Of a DNA stretch of 64,000 bases, positions 54,877 through 63,698 are shown one piece after another. This stretch comes from Malachius bipustulatus (lineage: Eukaryota > Arthropoda > Insecta > Coleoptera > Melyridae). Below the pieces are notes generated by a model. The model was not told the origin of the DNA. It worked only from the letters and a program-made list of their open reading frames with translations, and made no database searches. The position numbers and the translations under genes are program-made. Position 1 is the first letter of the stretch. Every line of letters begins with the position of its first letter. The stretch is taken from contig OU342637.1 of the NCBI GenBank assembly GCA_910589415.1, forward strand, positions 24,341,162 to 24,405,161, in the 5' to 3' direction.

Positions 54877-56508
54877 TCAATCGATTTTAGCCCAAGCAGG
54901 CAGCTTCGTCTCAAACTCCCAATCGGGTCCCTTATACCTCCATGCGTGCAGATACATCACTAAATCCTTCGGCTTCGGATCGGAATAACGAGTCTTACAC
55001 TCTAAACAATTCTCATCAAACGTTAATTTCCTCGAATCAAAACTCGCCTCGTCTTCTTGACTTTCGTTAACCGATCCACGATCAGAATTCGAAGGTACCG
55101 TCAGAATCGGAGCGTTATCACCATCATCTTTACCCAGACCTGCTATAAACGCTTCTTTTAATTTATCAGCGTCACTTCCGTTAGTCCCTAACCAATTCTC
55201 GGCGTTATGTATCTTGATGAGATCTTCGATTAGCTGACTGTCGGATCGTCCGCCGAAATCACCTCCTTTCCCTTTCAAAGGACCGAACACCGGATGATTG
55301 TATAACGGATCGTTAACGATAGGGTAGCCGAGATATTGCAGATGCACTCGAATCTGGTGCATCCTACCAGTAACCGGTTTACAGATAACTACCGTCGAGC
55401 GAGATGCCTCGTTATACTTTAATTTCTCGAACACGGTCGTGGATTCTTTCCCCTTCTCGGAGACTTTACAGACGCCGATCTTGTGACTGATGACGTCGAC
55501 GGGTTCCTTGCATTCTATCACGCCGTCGGGGAAGTCCCCTTCAACCAGACAGACGTACTCTTTCTTGACGAGCCTACTTCTGATCTGCTGTTCCATTTCT
55601 TGCGCTTTCTTCGACGACCGGCCGAAGAGCAGGACGCCGCTCGTCAATCGGTCCAGTCGATGAAGCGTTCTCAGGTTCTTGAGATCGTACTCTTTCGCGA
55701 GTATGAATATAATCGAGTTGTGCCTGTAGCGTCCGCACGGATGCACGGGGATCGATGCGGGTTTATTTATCGCAACGATATCGTCGTCTAGATGGACGAA
55801 ATCGATCGGGGTGTTGGCGACAGGGACTTCGTGTCTGTGCACGACGTTCTCCAGCAGGTCGTTATTGTCCAGGATGTAGTCCGTGGGTACCTGCTTGCCG
55901 TTCACCGTTAGAGAACCTGCTTTTATGCTTCTCTCGTACTCCTCGGCACAATGCGCTCGGAATTCTCTGGAGAACACGTCCAGGAGACGCTCTCCCACCC
56001 AGCGGCCTTTGGCGTGGGTCTTGAACTTGTAGTAGTAGGGGTACACCTTCCGGAGGCCTTTCTCGAAGTAGTAGCTCGTTTCGTCGTAACAGCTGTCGGG
56101 AAAGCCGACGACTCTGTTGGCGTTCTTGGTGTCCGCTCTGACTTTCTTGTGGGGCTTACCCGAACTGTTGCTTTCGTCTTTTCTTTTTCTCGCGTTCGTG
56201 GTTTGGTTTGATTCGTGAGTGCACTGCGAGCTTTCATTTTCAACGGTTGGATCATCGTCGGTTTGCTTAGGTGGAGTTTCTTCTTTCTTTTCAGAAACTG
56301 GGAGAGACATTTCAAGTGGTGCCGGTGCCGGTGTTGGTGGTATTGTCAGCGCTTTTGGTGGCGACAGGGACTTTGTTGTGACAACTTGGAGGCTTTTCGA
56401 TTCCAAGTCTACCGCGGACATTGCTTTTGAGTGTACGGGAATCGAATTTTTAGGAAGTACAGTGAATACTTTTCCAGAACAGGCTACTATTTTCCTGGTT
56501 AAATTCAT
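54877..56508 (-). CDS. RNA pseudouridine synthase of the RluA family (RPUSD2-like), intronless
   Basis: 543-aa enzyme that isomerises uridine to pseudouridine in RNA. Residues 1-150 are a basic, low-complexity extension (possible organelle targeting at the very start; KKVRADTKN nuclear-type cluster). Residues about 168-225 form an S4-like RNA-binding segment (GRWVGERLLDVFSREF, SLTVNGKQV). The catalytic domain from about 237 has INKPASIPVHPCGRY, the signature HRLDRLTSGVLLFGR with catalytic Asp286, and KPVTGRMHQIRVHLQYLGYP with NDPLYNH. A cysteine-bearing C-terminus (ENCLECKTRYSDPKPKDLVM YLHAWRY) matches RPUSD2-type eukaryotic proteins. A 4-codon upstream ORF ends TAATG, overlapping this ATG. 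No introns interrupt the frame, so a retrocopy origin is possible, but codon usage is well conserved. Confidence 0.93.
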   Translation of the reverse strand: MNLTRKIVACSGKVFTVLPKNSIPVHSKAMSAVDLESKSLQVVTTKSLSPPKALTIPPTPAPAPLEMSLPVSEKKEETPPKQTDDDPTVENESSQCTHESNQTTNARKRKDESNSSGKPHKKVRADTKNANRVVGFPDSCYDETSYYFEKGLRKVYPYYYKFKTHAKGRWVGERLLDVFSREFRAHCAEEYERSIKAGSLTVNGKQVPTDYILDNNDLLENVVHRHEVPVANTPIDFVHLDDDIVAINKPASIPVHPCGRYRHNSIIFILAKEYDLKNLRTLHRLDRLTSGVLLFGRSSKKAQEMEQQIRSRLVKKEYVCLVEGDFPDGVIECKEPVDVISHKIGVCKVSEKGKESTTVFEKLKYNEASRSTVVICKPVTGRMHQIRVHLQYLGYPIVNDPLYNHPVFGPLKGKGGDFGGRSDSQLIEDLIKIHNAENWLGTNGSDADKLKEAFIAGLGKDDGDNAPILTVPSNSDRGSVNESQEDEASFDSRKLTFDENCLECKTRYSDPKPKDLVMYLHAWRYKGPDWEFETKLPAWAKID

Positions 56509-57084
56509 TAAGGCTCATTCATGTCACATTATCATGGTTCGGATTTATTAAAATCGTCTTTTAATTTATTATTAAAATATAAAATTACTAGAAATTAACA
56601 GCATTATCATAAAAATATTCATTTTTGATTACTCGATGCAAATATTGCAAATTACAGATTAAGTAAGGTTAGTAGAATAAATTAAAATGACACCATACAG
56701 TTTACAAATCTTCTTTTTTTTCATTTGATGTATTTAGTTATTCGAAATGAGGCTTTTAAATTCCTAGGAATTGTGTCATCGAATATGACGTCATTTTGGA
56801 GAGTTCATTATAAATGTAATTAAATTTACTTGGATTCGATAAGAAGTAGTTTAATTTTAGTTAATACTAATGAAGAGTAACTACCACAGTCGTTATTAAT
56901 ACACATTATTATTTTTTAAAGGCAACTGTTTATAATGTGAAAATAAAACCGTTTATTTTCTTTAGTTTTTTATATTTATTGTGTTAATAAATAGTTCAGT
57001 TAAGGATTACTTGTAAATGTGAAAATAATTAAAGATATTGGTTAAAAATATTTCGTTTGTTTTGGCTGTTTAGGTAATTATAAA
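56509..57084. other. 5' flank of the pseudouridine synthase gene
   Basis: AT-rich sequence with no recognised gene. It contains the presumed promoter. The 5-codon stretch at 56508-56522 (minus; ATG AAT GAG CCT TAA) is the upstream ORF. Confidence 0.4.
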
Positions 57085-57442
57085 ATATTGGTAATTGTAT
57101 TGGGATAGCAGCCAATTACACACATGTTATTCTCTTTTTTCTTTTTAATTAACCCAAGCTTTCGAGCTTTTCTTTAGCTCTTCGTCAGGGGTACTGAAAA
57201 GATTAACAATAAATTACAATAACAATTATTGTAAGTATACATGAAAAATTAGAAACTAAAAAATTACATAATACTTACAGAAATTGAGTAAAAATTGAAG
57301 ATGTTACAATGTTAATCATTTTCATGGACAAGTAGAAGATAAAAACATACAAATATGAACCAATAAACTTGGATTAATTAAAAATAAAAAAGAGAATAAC
57401 CTGTGTGTAATTGGCTGCTATCCCAATACAATTATCAATATT
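57085..57442. mobile_element. Inverted-repeat element with a hammerhead-like relic
   Basis: Arms of about 75 bp (ATTGTATTGGGATAGCAGCC AATTACACACA... at 57085-57159 and its inverse at 57370-57442). Inside, the minus strand at 57159-57190 reads CCTGACGAAGAGCT-AAAGAAA-AGCTCGAAAGC. It has a CUGANGA-like box, a 5-bp hairpin and a GAAA box, but one extra A after the first box and no convincing stem I. It may be a degenerate hammerhead. Confidence 0.6.
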
Positions 57443-57680
57443 TGATATTGGTTAATATAGGCATAAGCTTTGAATAATTTGTATTTATTTATATCCCAAC
57501 TAGGTTTTGCCAATGTAATTATATCCTTTCTCGATTTATAATTATTTTTATTGAACCACTTATTTGATTATATAATATATTTGATGAATTTTATTGGGAT
57601 TTAGGTTCTAATTTAAATTTGCCACTAAAGATTCTTTACAGAACAAATTAGAAAAACTTTCGTACAGCATGCGAGGAGAA

Positions 57681-57744
57681 GACTGAAGACATGGACGGTA
57701 CCGTTTCGTCCTTATTATGGACTCATCAGCATATCATATCAGTC
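57681..57744 (-). ncRNA. Type I hammerhead ribozyme (locus 2, minus copy)
   Basis: Mirror image of the 57868-57931 ribozyme. The minus strand reads GACTG, ATAT, GATATG, CTGATGA, GTCC-ATAATAA-GGAC, GAAA, CGGTACCG, TC, then CATGTC, TT, CAGTC. The core is intact and the cleavage site falls after GTC. Confidence 0.88.
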
Positions 57745-57867
57745 AGCTCTAAACCACACATGCTATACGAAATTTGGAAGTTCTATGTATTCTAGAATTT
57801 GGAAGTTCTATGTATTCTAGAATACATAGAACTTCCAAATTTCGTATAGCATGTGTGGTTTAGAGCT

Positions 57868-57931
57868 GACTGATATGATATGCTGATGAGTCCATAATAA
57901 GGACGAAACGGTACCGTCCATGTCTTCAGTC
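57868..57931 (+). ncRNA. Type I hammerhead ribozyme (locus 2, plus copy)
   Basis: Stem I inner helix GATATG (57877-57882) pairs with CATGTC (57919-57924). The outer helix GACTG (57868-57872) pairs with CAGTC (57927-57931), with an internal loop between. Core CTGATGA lies at 57883-57889. Stem II is GTCC/GGAC with loop ATAATAA, followed by GAAA at 57905-57908. Stem III is the 10-nt palindrome ACGGTACCGT (57908-57917), so a monomer can make only a strained stem while two molecules could pair perfectly. Predicted cleavage is after C57918. In known families such minimal-stem-III type I hammerheads occur in Penelope-like elements and retrozyme-type repeats. Confidence 0.9.
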
Positions 57932-58474
57932 TTCTCCTCGCATGCTGTACGAAAGTTTTTCTAATTTGTTCTGTAAAGAATCTTTAGTGGCAAATTTAAA
58001 TTAGAACCTAAATCCCAATAAAATTCATCAAATATATTATATATCCTTTCTCTTCATCTTGCTTGTTACTGTTCTTCTACTTCTAATAATTATAGATTAG
58101 TGCACAGACAACAAACAATTGTTTTTCTGTGATTAGAGACTGTAAAAATAATGCAAACAAATAAGGGATAAGGGCTAATAATAATTTTAATAGCAATAAA
58201 CGTATAACCAAGTATGTTGTTATTTTACGCTTTACTAGGTATATATTGCTCACGCAATATAAGGTTGAAAGCTGTGGAAGTATACACTAAACTCGATGGT
58301 CGATACAAACCATGCGGTAATAAGCTGTTGGCTGTTGCTTCAAGTGTTTTATCTTTATGTAACACACACGCTATGGATTCCTCTACCAGTTCAAAAGTTC
58401 GCGCTCGGTTATACAATTTGTAAACCATCAATAGGAAAGCTAGGAGGCGTGGCTTGGCAAAACCTAGTTGGGAT

Positions 58475-58963
58475 TAAAAAACCGCTGCCATCCCTTAAAT
58501 AAAATTTGAGAAATGTAGGAATCTAGTTTGTTGAACATTGAATTTTCTTGTATCAATAATATTTTAACCAACGATTAAGAGAAAAGAGGACTAATAATTT
58601 CCTTTTTTTTTCAATCATTATTTTGATAATAATTATTTATTCTATTATGAAATTTAAGCCGAGTACAATTCCTAACTATTCAAACTTAACAAGTGACAAG
58701 TGACAGGACTGACAAATGACAGTGACGGTAAACAGCTGATAGGATTGTTTGGTTTGTTGATGTTATTATTGTATTATTGTCGATATGTTGATCAAAAAGA
58801 ATTTTTATTGAATATTTGAATTATTTGGGCATTTGATTTGATTAATTCATTTAATTAACCATTTTTATAAGATAAGTCTAATCTAGTTCCAGAAAACTAC
58901 AGACCACAGTAAAGATGCACCCAAAGGAAGCAGCCATTTCTTAACCCTATTAACATCCTTCTG
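58475..58963 (+). promoter_or_regulatory. Promoter region and non-coding first exon of the gene at 59188
   Basis: AAGTGACAAGTGACAGGACT GACAAATGACAGTGACGG at about 58690-58727 is the densest TGACA cluster in the window. The presumed first exon ends TTCTG|GTTAGT (donor at 58964), and the acceptor is GATTTCAG ending at 59126. Confidence 0.5.
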
Positions 58964-59187
58964 GTTAGTAGGTAAATCAAATATGTATAAATGGAGCCCT
59001 AGCTTTATTAAAAAGTTGCAAGAAGGGGTGGATTCATTTAGTTCATTTTTGCCCTATTAATTTTTTTGTTGAGCAAAATACCATTTTATTACCAGTGACA
59101 ATAAAAAGTTTTTATTTCGATTTCAGATTTGCTTGATTGGAGTTTAACCGGAGTCATAAATAATTATTAATTATTATAATAGTAGTC

Positions 59188-60810
59188 ATGAGCTCTAATT
59201 CTAATACAACAGTCTCTCCAGTCCAAGAATTGATTCTTCAGCGCGAATATATTAAAAATGACTCATTGAAGAATCATGTACATAATATAAAACTTGAACC
59301 AAAAGATTCGTTAGTTTGTAATAACGGTCCAGGCGTGGAACTGCAAAAGCCACCGTTATTTGATGCAAGTACTACTGTCACCGTCAAACAAGAACCTCTC
59401 GCTTCATTATTTGTGGATGTAAAAACTGTACAAACGGCATTCGATTGTTTGCAAGAAGAAAAAGAAAAATCTGCAGCATGTTGTAAGGTTGAAGAGGGTT
59501 GCTATGAAAATCAAAATGTCAAAGAAGAAAATGATGCTACAGTGATAATGAAGGAGTTTGAAGAGGTAGTGCCAGTGATAAAAGAAGAAATCGACGTTGA
59601 AGAACATGAAACTATCAAATATGAACAAAAATATTCATGTGCTCATTGCCCTTATGAGACCGACTGCAGGGCTGATTTTTGTAATCATTATAAAAGTAAA
59701 CACAACACTCAATCTCTACTGCATTGCGACATGTGTCAATATCACACAAAATGGAAGAAATGCTTGATTGATCATATTAATCGTAAACACGCCGAATACA
59801 CTGAATTATATAAATGCTCCGAATGTCAATTTCAAACAAACGGAAAGTACTACTTGATCAATCATTTCAATCGTAAACACGCCGAACACTCTGAAGTGTT
59901 CACTTGTGTTCAGTGTCCTTATCAGACCAAAATCAAGAGTTACTTTGTAAGGCACATTCGTACACACAAAAAGCTGCACAAGTTCAAATGTTCAGAATGT
60001 CCGTACGAGAGCGCCAGAAAGGACACTTTGGAGAATCACATACTAGGCCGCCATAGCAAAAATTATTTAACTTTTAATTGCCTCCAGTGCTCGTATCAGA
60101 GCAAGTTCAAATACTGCTTAAACCGGCACTACAATCGTAAACACAGGCCTAAAAGTGAAGTGTACCAGTGTGACAAGTGTCCTTTCAAAACTAAAATGAA
60201 AGAATACTTGTCCATGCATTCACGCACGCACACAGAAGCGAACAGATATAAATGTTCCGAGTGTTCTTATGAAGGCAGTAAGAAGATTCGGTTGGAGGAG
60301 CATATGAAACGCCGACACGACAATGATTCTTCATCGTTCCTATTTTGTCCCGAGTGTGCTTATCAAACCAAGTTTAAATACGATTTATACAAACATTATA
60401 AATTGATACATTTAAAACACAAAGAGGTGAAAAGCGAAGTGTATAAATGTTCAAAATGTCAACATGAAACTAAATCCGTTGGCTTTTTGGTTGATCATTT
60501 TAACGGTAGCCATAAAGAACATACAGAGGTGTTGAGATGCACTCAATGTCCTTTCAATAGTACAATTAAAGATTTATATAGCAAGCATTTGGAGATTCAT
60601 AAACCTGAGGAGGTGAATGAAAAAATTGAAAAATATAAATGCTCTGAATGCCCCTACGAAGGTATCACAAATAAAAACTTGCAGGCTCACGTGGTACGCC
60701 GGCACAGAAAAGAAGAGTTGGCGGATCGTTGTTGTTCTCTGTGTGAATATAAAACTAAGTTTAAAGTTGATTTAAGCAAACATTATAATAATAAACACAG
60801 GAAAAAGTGA
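59188..60810 (+). CDS. C2H2 zinc-finger protein, 13 fingers
   Basis: 540-aa probable nuclear regulator, one coding exon. The start MSSNSNTTVSPVQELILQRE lies 61 bp after the acceptor within the family leader (TTGATTGGAGTTTAACCGGA). Residues 1-145 are acidic with psi-K-x-E motifs IKLEP, VKQEP and IKEE. Thirteen fingers follow, all with intact Cys and His, for example CAHCPYETDCRADFCNHYKSKH, CVQCPYQTKIKSYFVRHIRTH, CSECPYESARKDTLENHILGRH, CDKCPFKTKMKEYLSMHSRTH and CSLCEYKTKFKVDLSKHYNNKH. It ends cleanly after the last finger (KHRKK-stop), the only long member without visible finger debris downstream. GAAATAAAAATG at about 60950 is a possible poly(A) signal. Confidence 0.93.
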   Translation: MSSNSNTTVSPVQELILQREYIKNDSLKNHVHNIKLEPKDSLVCNNGPGVELQKPPLFDASTTVTVKQEPLASLFVDVKTVQTAFDCLQEEKEKSAACCKVEEGCYENQNVKEENDATVIMKEFEEVVPVIKEEIDVEEHETIKYEQKYSCAHCPYETDCRADFCNHYKSKHNTQSLLHCDMCQYHTKWKKCLIDHINRKHAEYTELYKCSECQFQTNGKYYLINHFNRKHAEHSEVFTCVQCPYQTKIKSYFVRHIRTHKKLHKFKCSECPYESARKDTLENHILGRHSKNYLTFNCLQCSYQSKFKYCLNRHYNRKHRPKSEVYQCDKCPFKTKMKEYLSMHSRTHTEANRYKCSECSYEGSKKIRLEEHMKRRHDNDSSSFLFCPECAYQTKFKYDLYKHYKLIHLKHKEVKSEVYKCSKCQHETKSVGFLVDHFNGSHKEHTEVLRCTQCPFNSTIKDLYSKHLEIHKPEEVNEKIEKYKCSECPYEGITNKNLQAHVVRRHRKEELADRCCSLCEYKTKFKVDLSKHYNNKHRKK

Positions 60811-61885
60811 AATTTTTTGATCCTATACAGACATTTGCAGTAAAAAATATTTCCGTATAGTATATTTTGTTAGTCCATTACCTTATAATGAAGAGGTTAA
60901 AATTATTTAATTAATTTTCCCCCTTTTTTTTTGTAAATTCCAGTATGATCGAAATAAAAATGAATGAAATAACCTGTTTATAATTTAATTTCCCCAATTA
61001 TCATTTCCTTTCCCATCTTTCATTCACTCAACATTTAATAATAACCAGTTAATTTGTTATCCAGATCTCCTCCCGAATACGGGCATGTACCTAAATAAAT
61101 AATCAGTCCTGCAAGGGGATTGTTACAGCTTGGGTCATATAAAAATGGGAATGAGGCAGGATGCATGATGCATAGCAAGAAGTTTTCGCTTTTTCCAACT
61201 AATCCTCTCGCTTGTTTGTTGGCTTTTCAACAGCATCTCCATCCTCCTCCTGCGCGTCTAATTCCCAATTTCATATGTTACGAATTCTAGACGATTACCG
61301 CATTCCGACGATTTATTGTTTGAAAAAAGGAGGCAAAAATTGAAAAATGCAGAAAGAAAAGCGGGACTGGCCAAGCAAATACACAAGTAGAAGTCATGAA
61401 AAGAAAGAAGAAGAAGAGATACCGTCGGTTGCTAAAGCGCCGACTACTATACATGCGCACCAATTCTTTTCGTGAACAAAATTTGTTTAACGATGATTTT
61501 GAATTTTAAAAGTATATTTTTTCACATAGAGATGACGAGAGTCTAATTAAAATCGGTGGAGAGTTGATTTGGTCATTGTTAAGGTTTTTATTCTAACCCG
61601 AAGAGAAAATTATGTGGCTGTGCATTTTTATTGTGGAATGTGGTTGAAGAAACTGTGTTCCTGTCACTTGATAAAAATTTCGCAGCATTGGCTGATTTGA
61701 AGTTGAAAGCAAAGGGTGTTTTCCTTTGAATTGCAAAAGGGTGTTGTACAAAGATATATTTGCTAATGCTTTTTGACTAATGAAACCACGGGACTGTAAA
61801 CGCGGTTTAGATTTTCTTAATAATTATTCGAATTAAAACCGAGCCATATAATTTCGAATTATGGAAGAACAGGAACGGCACCTAC
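60811..61885. other. Intergenic DNA
   Basis: 3' UTR of the gene at 59188 followed by AT-rich DNA. No gene or well-bounded repeat was seen. Confidence 0.4.
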
Positions 61886-61935
61886 CTTGTCGGAATCTGC
61901 GTCAGCTTTGTGGGGCCCCAGGGAGTCTTCCTTCT
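61886..61935 (-). other. Exon-like segment of unknown gene
   Basis: On the minus strand a 50-nt, GC-rich block lies between a good acceptor (TGTGTGAATAG) and donor (AAG|GTAGGTG). It stays open as KEDSLGPHKADADSDK. A GC-rich stretch at 62040-62160 with ACGACG|GTACGG could be the preceding 5' exon. No further exon was found, so this may be a stray exon of a gene running left, or chance. Confidence 0.25.
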
Positions 61936-62420
61936 CTATTCACACACAGAAACAATCACCATAACTTAAATGTTTAAAAAATGGAGCAAAGAAACAAATT
62001 GTAACTAATGAAAATCTGTTACATATTTTTGTCCACCGTACCGTCGTCACTTGCGTTCTCGCCGGTGTCTTTTCGAAGTGTCTTTTTTAGTTGAGTGGGG
62101 GAAAATTAGTGGGAGAGCGAGCTCTGTTCTTCCTCTTCTCGGCGGTACCATTCCATTGGAAATCATATGGCTGATACTCGTTAAACGAAGAAATAATTTT
62201 TCTTAATTTTGTTATAAAACAAAGATTTGCATGTACAGGTGTTTTCCTTTGAATTGCAATAATTCATATCGATCGACATGCTTTACGTTTTATATAATTA
62301 TGTTACAAAATCATGGTCTACGATAGGGTTAGTTTTTTTGCAAATAAAGATTTTCTATAATATTAAAATTATATTACAAAAATTATTGTCTATAATTAAA
62401 TTTTAGATCTATGACTATAT
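61936..62420. other. obst-B 3' flank
   Basis: AT-rich sequence apart from 62040-62170. It includes the obst-B 3' UTR on the minus strand. Nothing else was recognised. Confidence 0.35.
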
Positions 62421-63698
62421 TCATTCCTCTTCAGCATCTTCAACGACGGGTTTCCTTGGCCTCTGCCTCCTCCTACTGACTTTGGTCGGCTTTGGTTTCG
62501 GTGTTGTCGGATTTTCCAAATTATCCAACTCTTCATCAGTCAAACGTCCCTTATACCAATCATCACTGAAATAAAATATGCGAGTTTTAGTTAAATCTAG
62601 AATCAGGCTATTCCCAGAATGACGAATTTTTATGAAATAGAAAGTTACACGTAAACATTATAGAAAGAGAAGTTATGACATTTGTTCATCTTGTTCCTGA
62701 ACACTGAATGGTCCTGTCACATTCGGGAATGTCAGTCAGAACAATTGACGCATGTCAGCAAGTCATATTGACCGTTCGTTTAACCGAACTAATGATTTAA
62801 TTTCGCCCCGTTTTTCTTTTTAAAAATCATCATATAAATCAAATTGTCACTTACCATTCGGGCACCTTTCTGGACCAATCGCAAGTCTTGGTGCGTTCAT
62901 CGAACACTTGACCGAGTCTGCAACCGTTCCTCCTGGGAACCTTCCCGTCGATGCACACATAGAAGAACTGACAATCCTCTGGGTCGGAGTATCGAGGATG
63001 AGTCGCTCCGACCATTTCGTCTACTTTGGGACACTCGAACCCATGGAATACGTCTAAAAAAAAATACGTAAATAATAGAGATAATCTCGTAGAAGAGACT
63101 CGTAAAAGACTTTAAACCTTTTGAAAGGCATCCTGTTTTCTTCGCTTCGTCAGGCCAAGAACAAATTCCAGTTTTCTGGTTATAAACCAACCCGTTAGGG
63201 CATGTGATCATGTTGAATTTGCCATCGACGCAAAAGTAAAATTTATCGCAAACACTTAAATCTTCGTGACCGAAATATCCGTTTTTTCTCGGGCAATGTT
63301 CAGTTGGCTGCGGTGTCTCTACAAATTAATATTTAATAATATATCATAGAGCTGATGCTCTATGATTATTAGATTATATCAAATATACTCACGTAATTTC
63401 GGTCTGGAAGAGCAGTCGATATTGTAGGGTAGATCGCATTTCTCGTATTCGCTGCTGTAATCGTTGAAGACCATCCCGTCGGGGCAGAGTTTTTCCGTTA
63501 ATTGTCCGTCTCTGCAATCGTAGTACTTATCGCATTGCTCGGCGTCCGCGAAGTATCCATTTGGTTCCGGGCATTGATCCGTAGTCTCGTCGGAGTCTTC
63601 GTCAACTTCAGCGTCCCTGTCTTGCTCGGCGGATTTCCTGCGGGCCTGTTCTCGGGCTTGCTGTTTCCTTGTGCCGGCTGCAGCAGTTAGAGATAATC
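62421..63698 (-). CDS. obst-B: Obstructor-B cuticle protein (CPAP3-B), last four coding exons
   Basis: Secreted three-domain chitin-binding protein of the cuticle. Exons (minus): 63393-63698, 63118-63318, 62855-63053, 62421-62565 (TGA stop), with agreeing phases. An acidic, Lys/Arg-rich stretch (SAEQDRDAEVDEDSDE) precedes chitin-binding domain 1 (CPEPNGYFADAEQCDKYYDC, DGMVFNDYS, CDLPYNIDC). Domain 2 is CPRKNGYFGHEDLSVCDKFY with GLVYNQKTGICSWPD. Domain 3 is CPKVDEMVGATHPRYSDPED with CQFFYVC..G..PRRNGC. The tail WYKGRLTDEELDNLENP and a basic, Pro-rich C-terminus match fly obstructor-B closely. The exon 2 to 3 donor here (GTTTAA) is weak. The signal-peptide exon lies right of the window. Confidence 0.94.

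Larger units (their letters stand above)
57571..58043. repeat. Large palindrome carrying head-to-head hammerhead ribozymes
   Basis: The left arm (TTTGATGAATTTTATTGGGA TTTAGG ...) and right arm pair over about 220 bp around a TCTAGA centre at about 57818. The left side also has an extra 25-bp direct duplication (AATTTGGAAGTTCTATGTAT TCTAG). The arms appear almost identical, implying recent formation or correction. Confidence 0.93.
57493..58474. mobile_element. Composite element bounded by 21-bp inverted repeats, containing two hammerheads
   Basis: ATCCCAACTAGGTTTTGCCA A at 57493-57513 is perfectly mirrored at 58454-58474. Between them sits the 57571-58043 palindrome. ATATCCTTTCTC occurs as a direct repeat at about 57524 and 58042, just outside the palindrome. 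The 58200-58430 segment has short open frames on both strands with no recognised domain. Confidence 0.65.

Noticed and set aside
58214..58431. Short open frames on both strands near the hammerhead unit
   Set aside because: No domain and no supporting splice or start context; retained only as unexplained sequence of the element.
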